A stretch of DNA of 64,000 bases from Megaleporinus macrocephalus (taxonomy: Eukaryota; Chordata; Actinopteri; Characiformes; Anostomidae). Position numbers and translations under genes: made by a program. Below, piece after piece: positions 36,137-48,234 of this stretch (positions within the stretch are counted from its first letter, which is position 1; every line of letters starts with the position of its first letter). Below the pieces are notes generated by a model. That model was not told the DNA's origin. It did no database searches and saw only the letters and a list, made by a program, of their open reading frames with translations. Location: NCBI GenBank assembly GCA_021613375.1, contig CM038726.1, forward strand, positions 6,671,877 through 6,735,876, in the 5' to 3' direction.

Positions 36137-36169
36137 GAGAAAAGTGCCTGATGAGCGCTGGAGGAATGG
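36137..36169 (-). CDS. 33-base mini-exon (linker)
   Basis: Phase 1 on both sides, coding 11 residues (I-P-P-A-L-I-R-H-F-S between split codons). Acceptor CACCTACATCAG is moderate, donor TCTC/GTGAGT strong. A homologous 33-base copy at 37555-37587 has lost its donor. The frame is open in other phases as well, so phase alone does not prove it. Confidence 0.45.
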
Positions 36170-36514
36170 CTGATGTAGGTGTAAAATTGTACTGAAGAAA
36201 GAAGAATTGTGAGCAAAATGTGAGCAACACAAACTTTAATGAATGAATTAAAGTAGCAAACCAGCAGCCATGTTCTGTTTGTCTGATTCCTATGTATCCA
36301 GTTACACATTGAACTACATCATGTAAAACTTTAAAAGACATTCTTAACTATGTATTTACGCTCTTTACATTTTGTTGCTTCAAACTAATTAACTGTGAAT
36401 ATTGAAGAAACTGTGAACATTGTTTCTTGAAGTGGAACTGTGTTAACTGCACCCCACCCCATCAACCCCCCCATCATCAACCCACCAAAAGATTATCCAT
36501 GACAATATTTGTAC

Positions 36515-36556
36515 TCCCATCTGCAGTATTCCAGTCAGTTACCATTGATGGAAAAT
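36515..36556 (-). other. Possible 42-base mini-exon, weak
   Basis: A good acceptor (TTTCTCATCCACAG at 36557 onward) is followed by an open phase-1 frame. The nearest donor (ATG/GTAACT) gives 14 bases and breaks the phase pattern; a weaker one (GGGA/GTACAA) gives 42 bases, phase 1. Either may be unused. It is not needed for the gene model. Confidence 0.25.
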
Positions 36557-37334
36557 CTGTGGATGAGAAACACAGGAACAGGTCAATAACGGTGGTTCAG
36601 TGAATTAAGCCACAACTGGCTCAGTCAATCAGCAGCCAGAACACAGTGTTTTAATCTTCTGCTCTTAATGAAAGCCCAAATTATTACTTGTCATGTCGTC
36701 ATCATCCTCATCATCATCCTCAAAGTAACTTATTAGACAATTCATAACAGTGAAAAATGAATGTAATCACCAGCTTATGGATCTACTGCTAGTGTAGAAC
36801 AGGACATTCTCCACGTTTGTAAGATCACAGCAATACTACATTGTACAAAAGTTTCAGACACACTGCACAAACATTAATTAATTAATGACACATTAATTGT
36901 TTTGTTTTGTTTTATTATTTATATTATTATTTATTTATTTTTTGGTTGAACTGATGTACCATTTTACAGTGTATGAAAGCAACACTGAGAATAATTGGTA
37001 CTGAGGATGACATGTAGGTTAGATAACCAGCTATAGTAGATCTCCATTTTTGAGTATATCAGATAAAAGCTGCTGCTCCATCTAGGAAATACTGTGAAAC
37101 CAGTGTGGATGTGTTGCGTTGCAGTTACAGGAAAAATGCTCTTTTATTGAACAGGCAGCTCAGCTCTCCCAGTAACAGCAGATAGTAGACGGCTGACTAG
37201 TAGATATAAACTTTCTCTTTATGTTTGACACTCTACACTAACTAACCCACAACCCCACACGATAAAACATGTGCATCAAAGACAAAACACAACTAAAACA
37301 ACAACATAAACCAAAACAAATGTCTCTTTCTTAC

Positions 37335-37355
37335 CAAAATGGCCGCTTAGTTCAT
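37335..37355 (-). CDS. 21-base mini-exon (linker)
   Basis: Acceptor GCATCTCTTACAG and donor TTTTG/GTAAGA enclose 21 bases. Two of the three frames contain a stop (TAA, TGA); only the phase-1 frame is open and it leaves in phase 1, coding Y-E-L-S-G-H-F with the split codons. This is the pattern expected of a real micro-exon inserted in a phase-1 intron. Confidence 0.5.
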
Positions 37356-37554
37356 CTGTAAGAGATGCATACCGTAAGTCACCCAAATTCAGAAAAATAT
37401 AAAATACTGTAAAAAATGAAAGTCAGTTTAATTCACGCTGCACTCACACTATGTGCTACAGCACTACTTATTTTTTTATTTTTTATTTTTTCATTAAAAA
37501 TGACTTTTTAACCTTTCACAGCATTTCAAAGTCAAATGTGTCAGTAATACTCAT

Positions 37555-37587
37555 GAGAACAGCTGCTGTTGAGCACTAAAGGAATTT
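37555..37587 (-). pseudogene. Broken copy of the 33-base mini-exon
   Basis: Same length and phase as 36137-36169 (I-P-x-x-L start), acceptor CCCCATCAG kept, but the donor GT is mutated to AT (ATGAGT), so it should not be spliced. Confidence 0.5.
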
Positions 37588-38049
37588 CTGATGGGGATGT
37601 AAAAATGTCCTGTAATAAAACTGACAAAACATTTTACAGTTTATAATTGCAACCCTGAGAGTAATTCATGCACAGGCAGTACTGAGGATGGCATGTAGGT
37701 CAGGATGGACAGTTACAATCCTGAAAAACCTCCTTTCTCTTGATTTGGATAAAGCCGTCCCTCATTGAGTAATATAGCTGCTGCTCAACCTGGACAGTAC
37801 AGTTTCTAACTATTTCTAGTGTGCCTTGATATGTAACATACAGTACATTTATTAATATACTGTCAGGACAAAGACAACAAGATGGCTGACTAGAAGATAT
37901 AAATTTCTTACTAGTAGATATTTGTCTTTATGGTTGACACTCTACACTAACTAACCCACAACCCCACACAATAAAACATGTACATCAAAGACACATCTCA
38001 ACTAAAACAACAACATAAACCAAAACAAATGAAAAACTCTGTTCTTATC

Positions 38050-38067
38050 CTGAAGTTCTAAATTTAC
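38050..38067 (-). pseudogene. Broken copy of the 21-base mini-exon
   Basis: The acceptor ATGTCTTACAG matches the unit at 37355, but the donor position reads GATAAG instead of GTAAG. The exon body (18 bases) is still open in phase 1. Confidence 0.4.
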
Positions 38068-38104
38068 CTGTAAGACATACATACAATCGAATTCAGAAAA
38101 TGAT

Positions 38105-39255
38105 CACTCCTGTCTAAAACCTTAAGACCAGTTAAAAAATCTGTACTTTGCACTATTGGATCTTAAGAAGGTTCTAAGTAGAGCTTCACAATGCTAAAAG
38201 AAGAAATGGGAGCAAGAGACAAAAGATTTTAAGCAGCCAATTTATTGACAACTGCATTTACAGTCAAACATGCTTTTTTCAGCCGATCAAAAGTTTAAGA
38301 CCTCAGCCTTTAAAAGCCTAAATCTGCGCAAAGATTTGGATTACATGTCATTTTCTGTCAAGTATTCACACCGGCAAGACCTCTTGATGGCAAAAGCAAA
38401 AAAGCTCACTGGCTTTGAACGTGGTAGGATTGTTGAGCTGCATAAGAAGGCCTCTCAGAGCGTGCCATCGCTTCTGAGGTTGGACGCAGTAAGACAGTCA
38501 TTTTGCATTTAATTAAAAGATCCTGAGGGTTATGTAAGAAAAACGTCAAGCGATAGACCAAAATAATTTCATCGCCGCTCAGATCCGATTGGCTGTCCAC
38601 CAAGACACGGGACGTTTTATTCTCTGATGAGAAAAAAAATTAACCTTGGCGGTCCTGATGGCTTCCAACGTTACTGGCATGAAAAGGAGATCCCACCTGA
38701 GATGTTTTCTACACGGCACAGTTGGGGGGGGGGCACCATCATGATTTGGGGTGCTTTTCCCTTTAATGGAACAATGGAGCTTCAGGAGCTATGTGGAGTT
38801 GTTGCAGCGGGCATCCCTCACGACTGAGGGCCCTCGCCTGTGTGGTAATGACTGGGTTTTTCAACAGGACAATGCTGCAGTTCACAATGCCTGCCTGACA
38901 AAGGACTTCTTTCAGGAGAATAACGTCACATTGTGAACGATCCTGCGTGTTCCCCTGATCTAAATCCGAATGAGAACATTTGGGAACGGATGGCAGGGGA
39001 AGTTTACAAAAATGGACATCAGTTCCAGACAGTGGATGCCTTTTGTGAAGCCTCCTGGAAACACTTGCATCAAGCATGCCTAAACGATTGTTTGAAGTGA
39101 TCAAGAAGAATGGTAGAGATACTTTTTTTGGACACTTTGATGTCTGTTTTAAGGGGGGGGGGGGATGGGTGTTTGAGCGGTGGTTTTAAACTTTTGATCA
39201 GCTGATCAGCAACAATTTAGTTTTTTAACTGGTCTTAAGATTTTGATCAGAAGTG
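38105..39255 (+). mobile_element. Tc1/mariner element 4, degenerate
   Basis: Left end CACTCCTGTCTAAAACCTTA and right end TAAGATTTTGATCAGAAGTG are inverted around AAGACCAGTT; a TA follows on the right (39256-39257). Plus-strand transposase pieces include a helix-turn-helix part (T-G-F-E-R-G-R-I-V-E-L), [10 protein letters not shown] and F-Q-Q-D-N-A-A-V-H with the second catalytic Asp; the C-terminal part reads S-P-D-L-N-P-N-E-N-I-W. Large internal deletion and frameshifts make it inactive. It sits in the intron between 37355 and 41114. Confidence 0.85.
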
Positions 39256-41113
39256 TATGTACTACATATTATTATACAGTGCAATATATGGCAGCCTAAC
39301 CTTATAACAACCCCTACAGTGTTCTAACTTCACTTTTAATCATCTGTTTCTACTGTTTTATACAATGACAGGCAACACAGTTCACTAACTATAACTAGCG
39401 TAATGAACTCATTTATCTACTTTGGAAAAAGGAGCAAAACTGTTTTTCTAATTGTGTTTTAAAAACCCCAGACACTGCAGACCATCATCCCCTCTTATTA
39501 CCTTTTACTGTTAATGTTTATGAAACTCATCAGATAAAATATTACAGAGATGTCCGTGAATAATGAGGAGACAGAGCTGACCACGTGGCTGTTTTTCAAG
39601 AGAAATAACATTAGCGGGCTCGGCTAAAGCGTTTGAGAAATGGTAACTGAGTGATGCTCTTATAAACAGCACAATACTCAATACTCATAACTTCCAGTTT
39701 ATTACACTTTGGTTTAGTTTTGATCTTGTTAACATCAGTAACTGTGGCTGTCTGCATAACTAACTGTTATTTTTATTTTTTTTAACTTTATTTATTATTC
39801 TGATTACATGTTTTCGTTTCAGTTGGCACAAATGGTTGCTTGCTTGGTAACAGACATGACAGTTGATTTTCCACTTTAATCAGTGTGTTTTTAGTTTTTC
39901 AAACTAGGGGTAAGATATTAATTTAAAAAAAGAATGAAGTTACAAAACTAAGATAAGATCTGCTTCTGTAATACGACCCCTATGGGAAAAAAAATCTGTA
40001 TTTTTGCATGACCAAAAATGTATGTTTAATAGATATTTTTTAAATGCATTGGTTTGTATTTGTTACATATTTTTTCGGTTGAATGTAGATTCATCAAATG
40101 TTACACATATAAAAAAATATACATGAATTCAACGAACAGTGCTGACTTTTTTTGCACTGTACTTTGCATTAACTATTGTACATATGTGGTACTGGAATAC
40201 AAATTCAACAACTGCATTTTTAAATGAGTATATAAATACTTTTACATACATTTAGTTTTGGAGGGTACACTCCTATTTGTAATATTTTGCCACGCTTTTA
40301 AAAATAAATGTATATTTAAATATATTTGGTTAATATAGCAATATGTTCTTTTTTAACAAGTAATCATATGGAACACAGGAGCTACGTTTTTTTTTTTTAC
40401 AATATAGCATACAGTTAATAGTTACTACTACATACCAATAGTATTAATGTTAAGTATAATGGTCAGTGGTAAACACAAATAAGAAGAAATTAAAACAAAT
40501 AAATAGATAATTATATGAATGAGCTCAGTACTTTGAGACTTTTAGCTTTTATTATTTGACCAGGTCATAACAGTTCTTGTTTTAGCCTCATGTATCCTGG
40601 ATGTTGTTCATTCCTGAAGTCCCAAAAATATGAAAGCCATTGAATATGCGCAGGAATTAAGGGTTAGTGAAATATGGCAATATATTCTGAAATACAATTT
40701 AGTGTTTGGGAAATATTCTGCAGGAACTGCAATATATTTTAAATCTATAACAAATACATGTCTATATATTTTTCTTTAATATGGAGAGTTTGTGACAAAT
40801 CTTATTATGACCTGTCAGATCTTCATTTAAGACATATATGAGTAAGTTCTGGGTCATGTTAACGGCAGCTCTGAATACGCTGTACCTGCTGTACCAAGAC
40901 CTCCGTGTCAGATGTGGGGACAACAATACACACATGCTCTCACAATACTAAAGATGGTATGTAGCTCTGGAGGGTCTATGGTCAAATGGTCAAATACTCT
41001 GCCTTCCAGCTGCTACTAATATGCACCAGATAACAATATTTATATAGTCAGGTCAACTTTTTATAACAAGGCTTTTACAGTGTATTAAAATTAATTGTGT
41101 CAGCAATACTCAC
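39256..41113 (-). other. Intron, no recognisable content
   Basis: AT-rich with short T runs. No exon with paired splice sites and no transposon end was recognised. Confidence 0.4.
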
Positions 41114-41146
41114 AATCATCATCATCTGTCAGGCTGCTTTGTAGTC
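41114..41146 (-). CDS. 33-base acidic mini-exon (linker)
   Basis: Very good acceptor (CTGTTTTTTTTCCAG) and donor (GATT/GTGAGT). Two frames meet TGA; only the phase-1 frame is open. It codes R-L-Q-S-S-L-T-D-D-D-D with its split codons, a flexible acidic tether. The flanking intron (TGTCAGCAATACTCAC) matches that of the exon at 36137, so these mini-exons are members of one duplicated family. Confidence 0.6.
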
Positions 41147-42065
41147 CTGGAAAAAAAACAGAGCTGGTTGTGAAAACTAGTTTAATAGCATAAACCAGTA
41201 TAACATAGTTATATAACACTTGCCACTGCAGTGCTGCCCTGTGAGTGTGCTGTGTAGGCCATGTTGACTTGCAGACTTACAATTCGAGTGTTTTGTCTAA
41301 CCACTAACTCACTCCCCATAGTGGTGCTGATACCTCAACAAAGAGTTTGGTTTGGTAATGAGTTCATCCACATATTAACTGGTATCTTACTCATCTCCTG
41401 TTTTGTCCTTTCTTCCGAGAGACAAGTTACAATTCACTCCACCAAACTTCTGGGGAAATTGGGCATGTATTGAACAAAGGCTTAACATGGTACCCATCAC
41501 AAACCTGCTTGAACTCTGATCGAGAAGTTGGGCTTGTTCGTTTTACTTAACTTGTACTGCAGATATGACTTAGCAAAAAAAAAAAACTTACTTGTTTTTG
41601 TTGTTGCAAGAACCAAGAACAGATCTGATCCCAATAAATATCATATCAAATAATTATTGATTTAAATATTTTAAATATTATTCAACTCATTCAGCCCTTA
41701 TTCTACTGTTTTGTTCCTTATGGTATCCCAAAAGCCATCATATCCATAAACACGGTGTATTGGCAGCAGTTTGTCAGGTAAAAATTGGGAAGAATACTAA
41801 CTTAAAATGTTTTGAAACTTTGACTTTAGACTAACCTACACTCTAAGGTGCTTCAGGTTAATGTTACTATAAACTATGGAACATCTATAGGACATATCTT
41901 TACTGTCATATATAAACAGTCTTGCACATTGTGAAATGTAGGTTACAGTAAAAGCGTGGAACATTCGCCAGCGTCCATGTATCATGCAAACCTAATCTAT
42001 CTAGTGAGCAAAATATAATAATATCAATAATGTCCAAAGGGTCATCAGCTATCTAATTCTGCCAT

Positions 42066-42252
42066 TCATCCCAACCCTGGTCCTGGAGTACAACCTGTGC
42101 TGCACAGTTCATCAAACTAATTAATTATGTATTTATTATGTATTAATTATGTATTTACAAGCCCTTCATAACTGTGAGTGCAATACAAGTCAGTAAACCA
42201 CTACAGTATGCAGGGCAGGAGTTCCTTCAGGACCTGGGCTGGGAACCTGCAA
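42066..42252. mobile_element. Fold-back MITE
   Basis: CCAACCCTGGTCCTGGAGTA at the left is answered by CAGGACCTGGGCTGGGAACC at the right in inverted orientation, a pattern common to a fish non-autonomous DNA transposon. Confidence 0.45.
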
Positions 42253-42735
42253 TGTAGGCTATAAGGGGGAAATAATTCAGAATGCAGGCCTCATCAGACT
42301 TTGTTCATTGACTTCTCCAAAATTCCCAGGGACATGCATGTGCTGATATAAACAAAACAGTAGGAGTTCCAAAGGAGGACTGTCTTGTCAATGACCTGAT
42401 GAAGCGTAGAGATGAAACGTTGTCAACTGTTTGTGAATTTGACAGTTGCCGCTTTAGCAATACAGGAAAGTCAGTGGAGTTTCTCTAAAGAACAAGGCAA
42501 TCTGAGAGCACGTAGCCCAAAAACAGTGGATTAAACTTGGTCATTCTTTATGTCCGTTAAAGTTTGTTAAGTTACAACGATACCTCGGCAGTATCGAGAG
42601 CTCAGGCTGCTGAGACTCTGCTCCTAAATCTCTGTATTAATTTGAGGTGATAATGTGTTAATCTCGTTGCTGCATTCCTACTGTTCTGAAATACATTTAT
42701 TGATAACAATAACAATGTGAAGATTGAAGACTCAC

Positions 42736-43380
42736 GCGTTCTTTTCACACCCGCTCGAAGCACAGGGCTGAGCCTCCGTTTCCTCTGTAGTCCAAAATGG
42801 TGTCCACTGTTTGCTGCCACCATCTCCTCTAACTTCTCCAGCAGCTCTGTGACCTGAGAGTCATCACTCCTGTTCTTATTGTTTAAAACATGATACCTGT
42901 TCCCACATTTCTCCACCAGCCACTGGAGGTCCTTCCCTTCACTCTCAATGTGCTGCTCTATGGGTGTGTCTCCCAGATAGTCTCCACAGGTGAACAGAAC
43001 TATAGTGTGACTCCAGATACTCTCAGTGAGAAGATTCAGGTGTCCCACTAACGCTTTTCTCTCATTTTCCTTAAATATGGTTTCTACACGTATGACCAGT
43101 AGAACAGCATGAGGTCCTGGAGGATACAGAGACACACTGAGTACAATCTCCTGTTTCAGTAACTCAGTGCTCCTCTTTACAGGGTTATTTCTCCTCCATC
43201 CTGGAGCTTCAACCACAGTGATGTGTCTCTCTGCTACTTCTCTCTGTCTCTTCACACACTGAGCAGTTGTCTTTAACTCAAACTCCTCTCTGTTCAGGAT
43301 GGTGTTTCCTACTGAACTCTTCCCAGCACCTCTGTATCCCAGCAGCACAATCCTCAGATCTGAGAGACGGGTGTCCTCCT
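42736..43380 (-). CDS. AIG1-domain exon with divergent C-terminus (gene A, GTPase 3)
   Basis: Complete GTPase core: P-loop GYRGAGKS, switch Thr, E-A-P-G, the P-P-G-P-H-A box (C to Y before it), and T-C-G-D as G4. After residue 196 (H-H-F) the usual charged coil is replaced by 19 unrelated, basic residues (L-Q-R-K-R-R-L-S-P ... V-K-R-T), ending at ACGC/GTGAGT in phase 1. The acceptor CTCCTACAG is phase 1 and opens K-E-D-T-R-L-S-D. It begins only 110 bases after the donor of the AIG1 exon at 43491. The exon is 645 bases, a multiple of three. Confidence 0.8.
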
Positions 43381-43490
43381 CTGTAGGAGAATGTTCTGTG
43401 TTTAAAGAGAAGTGCATTAATCTCACAAGATCTGTTTGTCGTTTATGATATTAGATTGGTTGCTTGTGCATAAAGTTAAAATTTTCTTAC

Positions 43491-44195
43491 TCATCAATGA
43501 TCTGATGTGTTCTCTCTGCTTCTGCACCTTCATCATCCTCTCTTTCACTCTCTCTTCCTCTGCTCTCCTCTTCTCTTCCACCTCCTGTAGAATCTTTCTG
43601 TCCATTTCAAAATGGCGTCCACTGTTTGCTGCCACCATCTCCTCTATCTTCTCCAGCAGCTCTGTGACCTGAGAGTCATCACTCCTGTTCTTATTGTTGA
43701 GAACATGATACCTGTTTCCACATTTCTCCAACAGCCACTGGAGGTCCTTCCCTTCACTCTCAATGTACTGCTCTATGGGTGTGTCTCCCAGATAGTCTCC
43801 ACAGGTGAACAGCACTATAGTGTGACTCCAGGCGCTGTCGAGCAGAAGCTTCATGTGTCCTTCTAACACGTTTCTCTTTTTCTCTTTAAATATGGTGTTA
43901 AAACGTATGACCAGTAGAACAGCATGAGGTCCTGGAGGACACAGAGACACACTGAGTACAATCTCCTGTTTCAGTAACTCAGTGCTCCTCTCTACAGGTA
44001 TATTAATCCACCATCCTGGAGCTTCAACCACAGTGATGTGTCTCTCTGCTACTTCTCTCTGTCTCTTCACACACTGAGCAGTTGTCTTTAACTCAAACTC
44101 CTCTCTGTTCAGGATGGTGTTTCCTGCTGAACTCTTTCCAGAATATCTGTATCCCAGCAGCACAATCCTCAGATCTGAGAGACGGTGTGAGTCAC
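43491..44195 (-). CDS. AIG1-domain exon (gene A, GTPase 2)
   Basis: Full 235-codon module: P-loop GYRYSGKS, switch Thr, E-A-P-G, C-P-P-G-P-H-A, G4 T-C-G-D, then the E-E-K-R-R-A-E-E-E-R coil. Acceptor CTCCTGTAG-like (TGTAG) and donor ATGA/GTAAGA, both phase 1. The next AIG1 exon starts after a 110-base intron and is in frame: A plus AG gives Lys. A gap this small leaves no room for a 3' UTR and a new promoter, so this pair is almost certainly one transcript. Confidence 0.88.
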
Positions 44196-46499
44196 CTACA
44201 GGAGAAAACACAAGTTATTATTTGTAATCATAATTAACATTATATAAACAAAAATGTCTGATCTCTTTCAACTCAATGTTCAATTTTCCATTGAAAATCA
44301 CACATGACTACTCCAGAAAAAAGCTGAACAGGAAATAAATAGCTTAACGCTACTCCAACAACAACTACAAAGAAAAGGTTCAACAAGGACAACAGCTTGT
44401 ACTTCACTTTGCCAAGACTTTGTTGGGATGAAAGTGGAAAGAAAGAAAATGGCTCTTGCAAGCTCATCAATTACATTCCTGTTAAAAATACACCTTTGAC
44501 AAGGAGGACATGCAGCATCAATCCATCTCTCACATTTTAAACAACGTCTACATAAAAAAAAAACATTGCTCTAAATATTTTTAATAAATACTTTTTTTAG
44601 TATTTTTTTAATAAGTACCTTTATTTTTAATAAATATTCATACTAAATATTTGTAATAAATATGCTATCTAAATATTTTTTCAACTGGAAAAGAACAAAC
44701 CGTAACTCAATGACTTCATTTATTAATTCAGTGGTCAGATTACAGTTTACTATATAGCAAAATATATATTACAATAAAAGTCATGTGGCTATTTACTAAA
44801 TTCTCATGTTAACATTTAGTAGTTGTTAAAACATTAGGTACTGAAATGCCTGATAGAGACTTTTAGTTTCCATAAACTGCTGCAGAAGACATGATGTCCT
44901 GCATATTCAGGTATTTCACTGTTCCAACTAATCAGAGCCCAGTTTACAATAATCTATGGGCTGAGTTTCTGCTAAAGGCTGGGATCTGTGGACAGACTCC
45001 ATGGTTTTTATGTAGATACTTGTAGATACCTCAAAATCATGACTGCAGCTGAAGAGTCCCTGCTGGCACTGGTCCAGTATACAGAGGCTTCTTTTCGGTG
45101 CTTAATCATGCCCATACAAGACTGCCATAGTAGATTGCCTTAATACTAAGGTAAGTAAATGACACATTAATACTGAAAACAGACATATTATGAAAAAGCC
45201 GTGTGTGTCCGACTGCTTTCCAGCCTGGGTCAGTACATCGCAGCACTGGCATTTTTCCTAAAAGAAAGATCAATCCCAAATGTCTGGAAAAACTAGATAT
45301 TATATAATACATATACTAATAACACAATGTGTTTCTTCAGCTGGTTAACACTAGGAAATGTTACCAGCTAAGGTATTATATTAACAAAGATGTCAATTTC
45401 TAGAAAGTTCTTGGTGTTTCTTGCTGCGGGATCCACAATAACATTATTACTATTCTTTTTTCAGTTGAATGTCGGTCAGTGGAAGTTTATCCTATTAGCA
45501 CATGAACAATGTGAGAGTAAAATGAGAAAGTGTGTTTATTGTTTCTTGTTTTGGTAGTTTAAAGCTGTACTTGCACCAGAGTATCACATTTCTGAAAACA
45601 AGTGATGAGTAAGTGATGACTAAACTACTGGATGTAGATCGCAGTGCAGCCACTTCAGGGTGGTCAGAGAAGCAGTCTGTGACAACAACATAGCTTTTCT
45701 CACGTCCACATTTGTTTGAAGTATGTCTTGTCTGGTACAGGCTGTGATGAAAGTGGTTCATCATCCTGTCTGTGTCTACATGTAAGACATACATCACACA
45801 ATGCTATGGTCTAGCTAATGTCCTCAATCATTATTGGGGAGTAGATCACTTCATGGGCCATATGCTTACACTCTTCTTCACCTGGATATCCTTCTTGTAT
45901 TTTTTTGGTTTTGTAATGATGCAGGAATCTCTTGAATCTCTTGAATCTCTGGAATGATGCAGTCTCTTCTGTACTGTTTCTTCAAGTTGGCTTGTTGTCT
46001 CATTTAAATCTATTGGTCTTCTAATTTGTTCAGGTCTACCCATAGAGACTGATTAAAAGATGACTGTCATGTCCGTTTATGCCAACATTGCTGCACTGAC
46101 CTCCTGGTCTTTCAAATGTATCATTTTTGCAGCCATTAATAAAGATGTGCTGCAAAATGGATTAAGAATTTAATGGAAAGAACACCAATCTAACGTTTAA
46201 GCATGAGATGGATCGATCAACGTTTGGGCTTGTGTTGCAGCCAGTGGCACAAGAACCATTTCACTAGTAGAGGCAAGAATTCAATTAAAGACCAGCAAAT
46301 TCTGAAAGCAATCTTCACATAGTCTGCAAAAAAGCTGAAGGTGAAACAAGGTAGGCTTCTATAACAGAATAATGATCCTAAATATCTTAAAATCTACAAT
46401 AGACTACCTCTGGAGGCACAATCTAAAGGTTACTGTACTAAAATCCTTTTGAGAACAACAATGAGTGGATACCTTCCCTGGCACCTTACTCATTATTCC

Positions 46500-47420
46500 A
46501 GGTAGCCCCACAGAGGATTCAGATTAGAGATTTTGCAGGCCAGTCTGGATGTATGAATGCTGCTAAATGTTTATCATGTCCATCAGTCACATTTGCAGCT
46601 CTGTGAACGTGAGAACTGTCATCTTAAATGCAGGGCTAGGAATCTTATGTACCTCGGTAGGATGATTAGCAAAAGGCAAAACCTGGTTGTCCAGCAGCTC
46701 GTAGTAAGCACTCAGATTCAAATTTACTGTCATCTCAACCAAAGGACCCATTTCCGCGTAATTAAAACACCCCCAGAACATCACAGAGCTCATCCAGCTT
46801 AAACCACACCTTAGTACACAGTCCTCAGTGAAGGCTTCCTGAAGTCTACGATGAACATGATGCCTAACATCATTTACATACAGGCAGAAACGAGATTTAT
46901 CTGACCAGATAACACATTTTGAGTCATAAACAGTCCAATGTTTGTGTTCCTTCCCCCACTGTAACCGGGCAACTCTGAGAGCAGAAGTAAGCAAAGGCCT
47001 CTTGTGTGCCACGCTGCTTCTTATGTTCTTAGTATGCAGTTCCCAGCTGAGTTCATGCTAGAAATTGGTCGTGAAGGATCTGTGTTGGCTTCTAGAAGCA
47101 CTTCTTGTCTTGAATCGAAGCTATTTTTATAACGCCAGCTGTCCCTATCCATCAGTTTCGTCCTCCGGACACAACTCTGAAAAGAATGTCCTGTAGAGTG
47201 TGGTTTCTGCCACTGCCAGTACACCTGTATGACTGTATTCAGCTTCTTCCTTCACACTGTGGCCTTTGGCACTCCCAAATAACATCTGTTTTGCAACCCT
47301 TTTTCCACACATCGAACGAGTCACTGCAATGTACCACCTCTTCTCAATTTATTAATCTCATCGCACACCCCACAGGTATTTAGAGCCTGATCATTCTCGT
47401 GCAATGCCAGCTGGAGCCTG
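46500..47420 (-). pseudogene. Tc1-like transposase relic 5
   Basis: Minus strand from about 47012 to 46587 keeps V-I-W-S-D-K-S-R-F (first catalytic Asp, Glu changed to Lys) and M-F-W-G-C-F; the upstream helix-turn-helix part is scattered over frames with several stops. No clear inverted ends were located. Confidence 0.65.
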
Positions 47421-48234
47421 AAGTTACTACCACATTAAACACGCAAGGTGACTAATTTCTTGTCCAGGTATGTATACTACGTATATTCTCATAGAACAGT
47501 TTTTGTGAGGTTCTGACATGACCAGTGGTTTATAATCTGTCTCCAGTTCAAAAGCTAGCCTGTAGCTGTACTGGTGGAAGATGCTGGTGAAAAGTTATTT
47601 CTCTTTACAAATTTGACTTCCACACTTGTAAATGAGGCATATGCTGCAAGTTAGGAGCTGCACAGAATAGTCAAGTTGATGATACTTTGAGTTTAATGTC
47701 AAGTAGTTGCTGAGTTGTTATAACACCACAAGACAACAGGTGTGGAGCCTGGGTCCATATCTCCCGTTTCCTGAAGGATAGCTATGCAATCCAGGGATCA
47801 CTGGAACAACACATAACCAGTGGAGTTTGGCTTTGTTGTAATATTCCTCAGCCGATCTACACTGCTTTAAAGATTGGATAATTGGAATGTCGTTTTCAAT
47901 TAAAATTCAGGCTAGCAATTTGATCTAGGGCTTCTTAGAAAGGGCATGTAAAGCTCTACTGACCTGTAAAGATGGGCTTTGTCACATTTTTTAATTCACT
48001 TGTTACAAAGCATTTCCTTCTTCTGTGGTTGCATTTTTAATGTCATCAGCGATTAGTCGATGTTGGCTCAACCTTTATCACGCAACTGCCAACAGTGCAA
48101 AATTGTGACAAGTTGTACTGCAGATTGCCATGATTTCTGATGCAGCTGCAGTGGTACCGCTTCCAGATGCATCTGCCACAATCCTGGAGTGTCTCGCAGG
48201 ATCTTGTTCAACTACTTAGATACAAAGATAAACC

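Larger units (their letters stand above)
36880..38095. repeat. Tandem duplication of mini-exon units
   Basis: The stretch about 36880-37380 is repeated with divergence at about 37600-38080 (shared ACATTTTACAGT, CACTCTACACTAACTAACCC and CATAAACCAAAACAAAT phrases), and the flank of the 33-base exon at 36137 recurs at 37520-37640. Each unit contains one mini-exon and intron around it. Confidence 0.6.
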
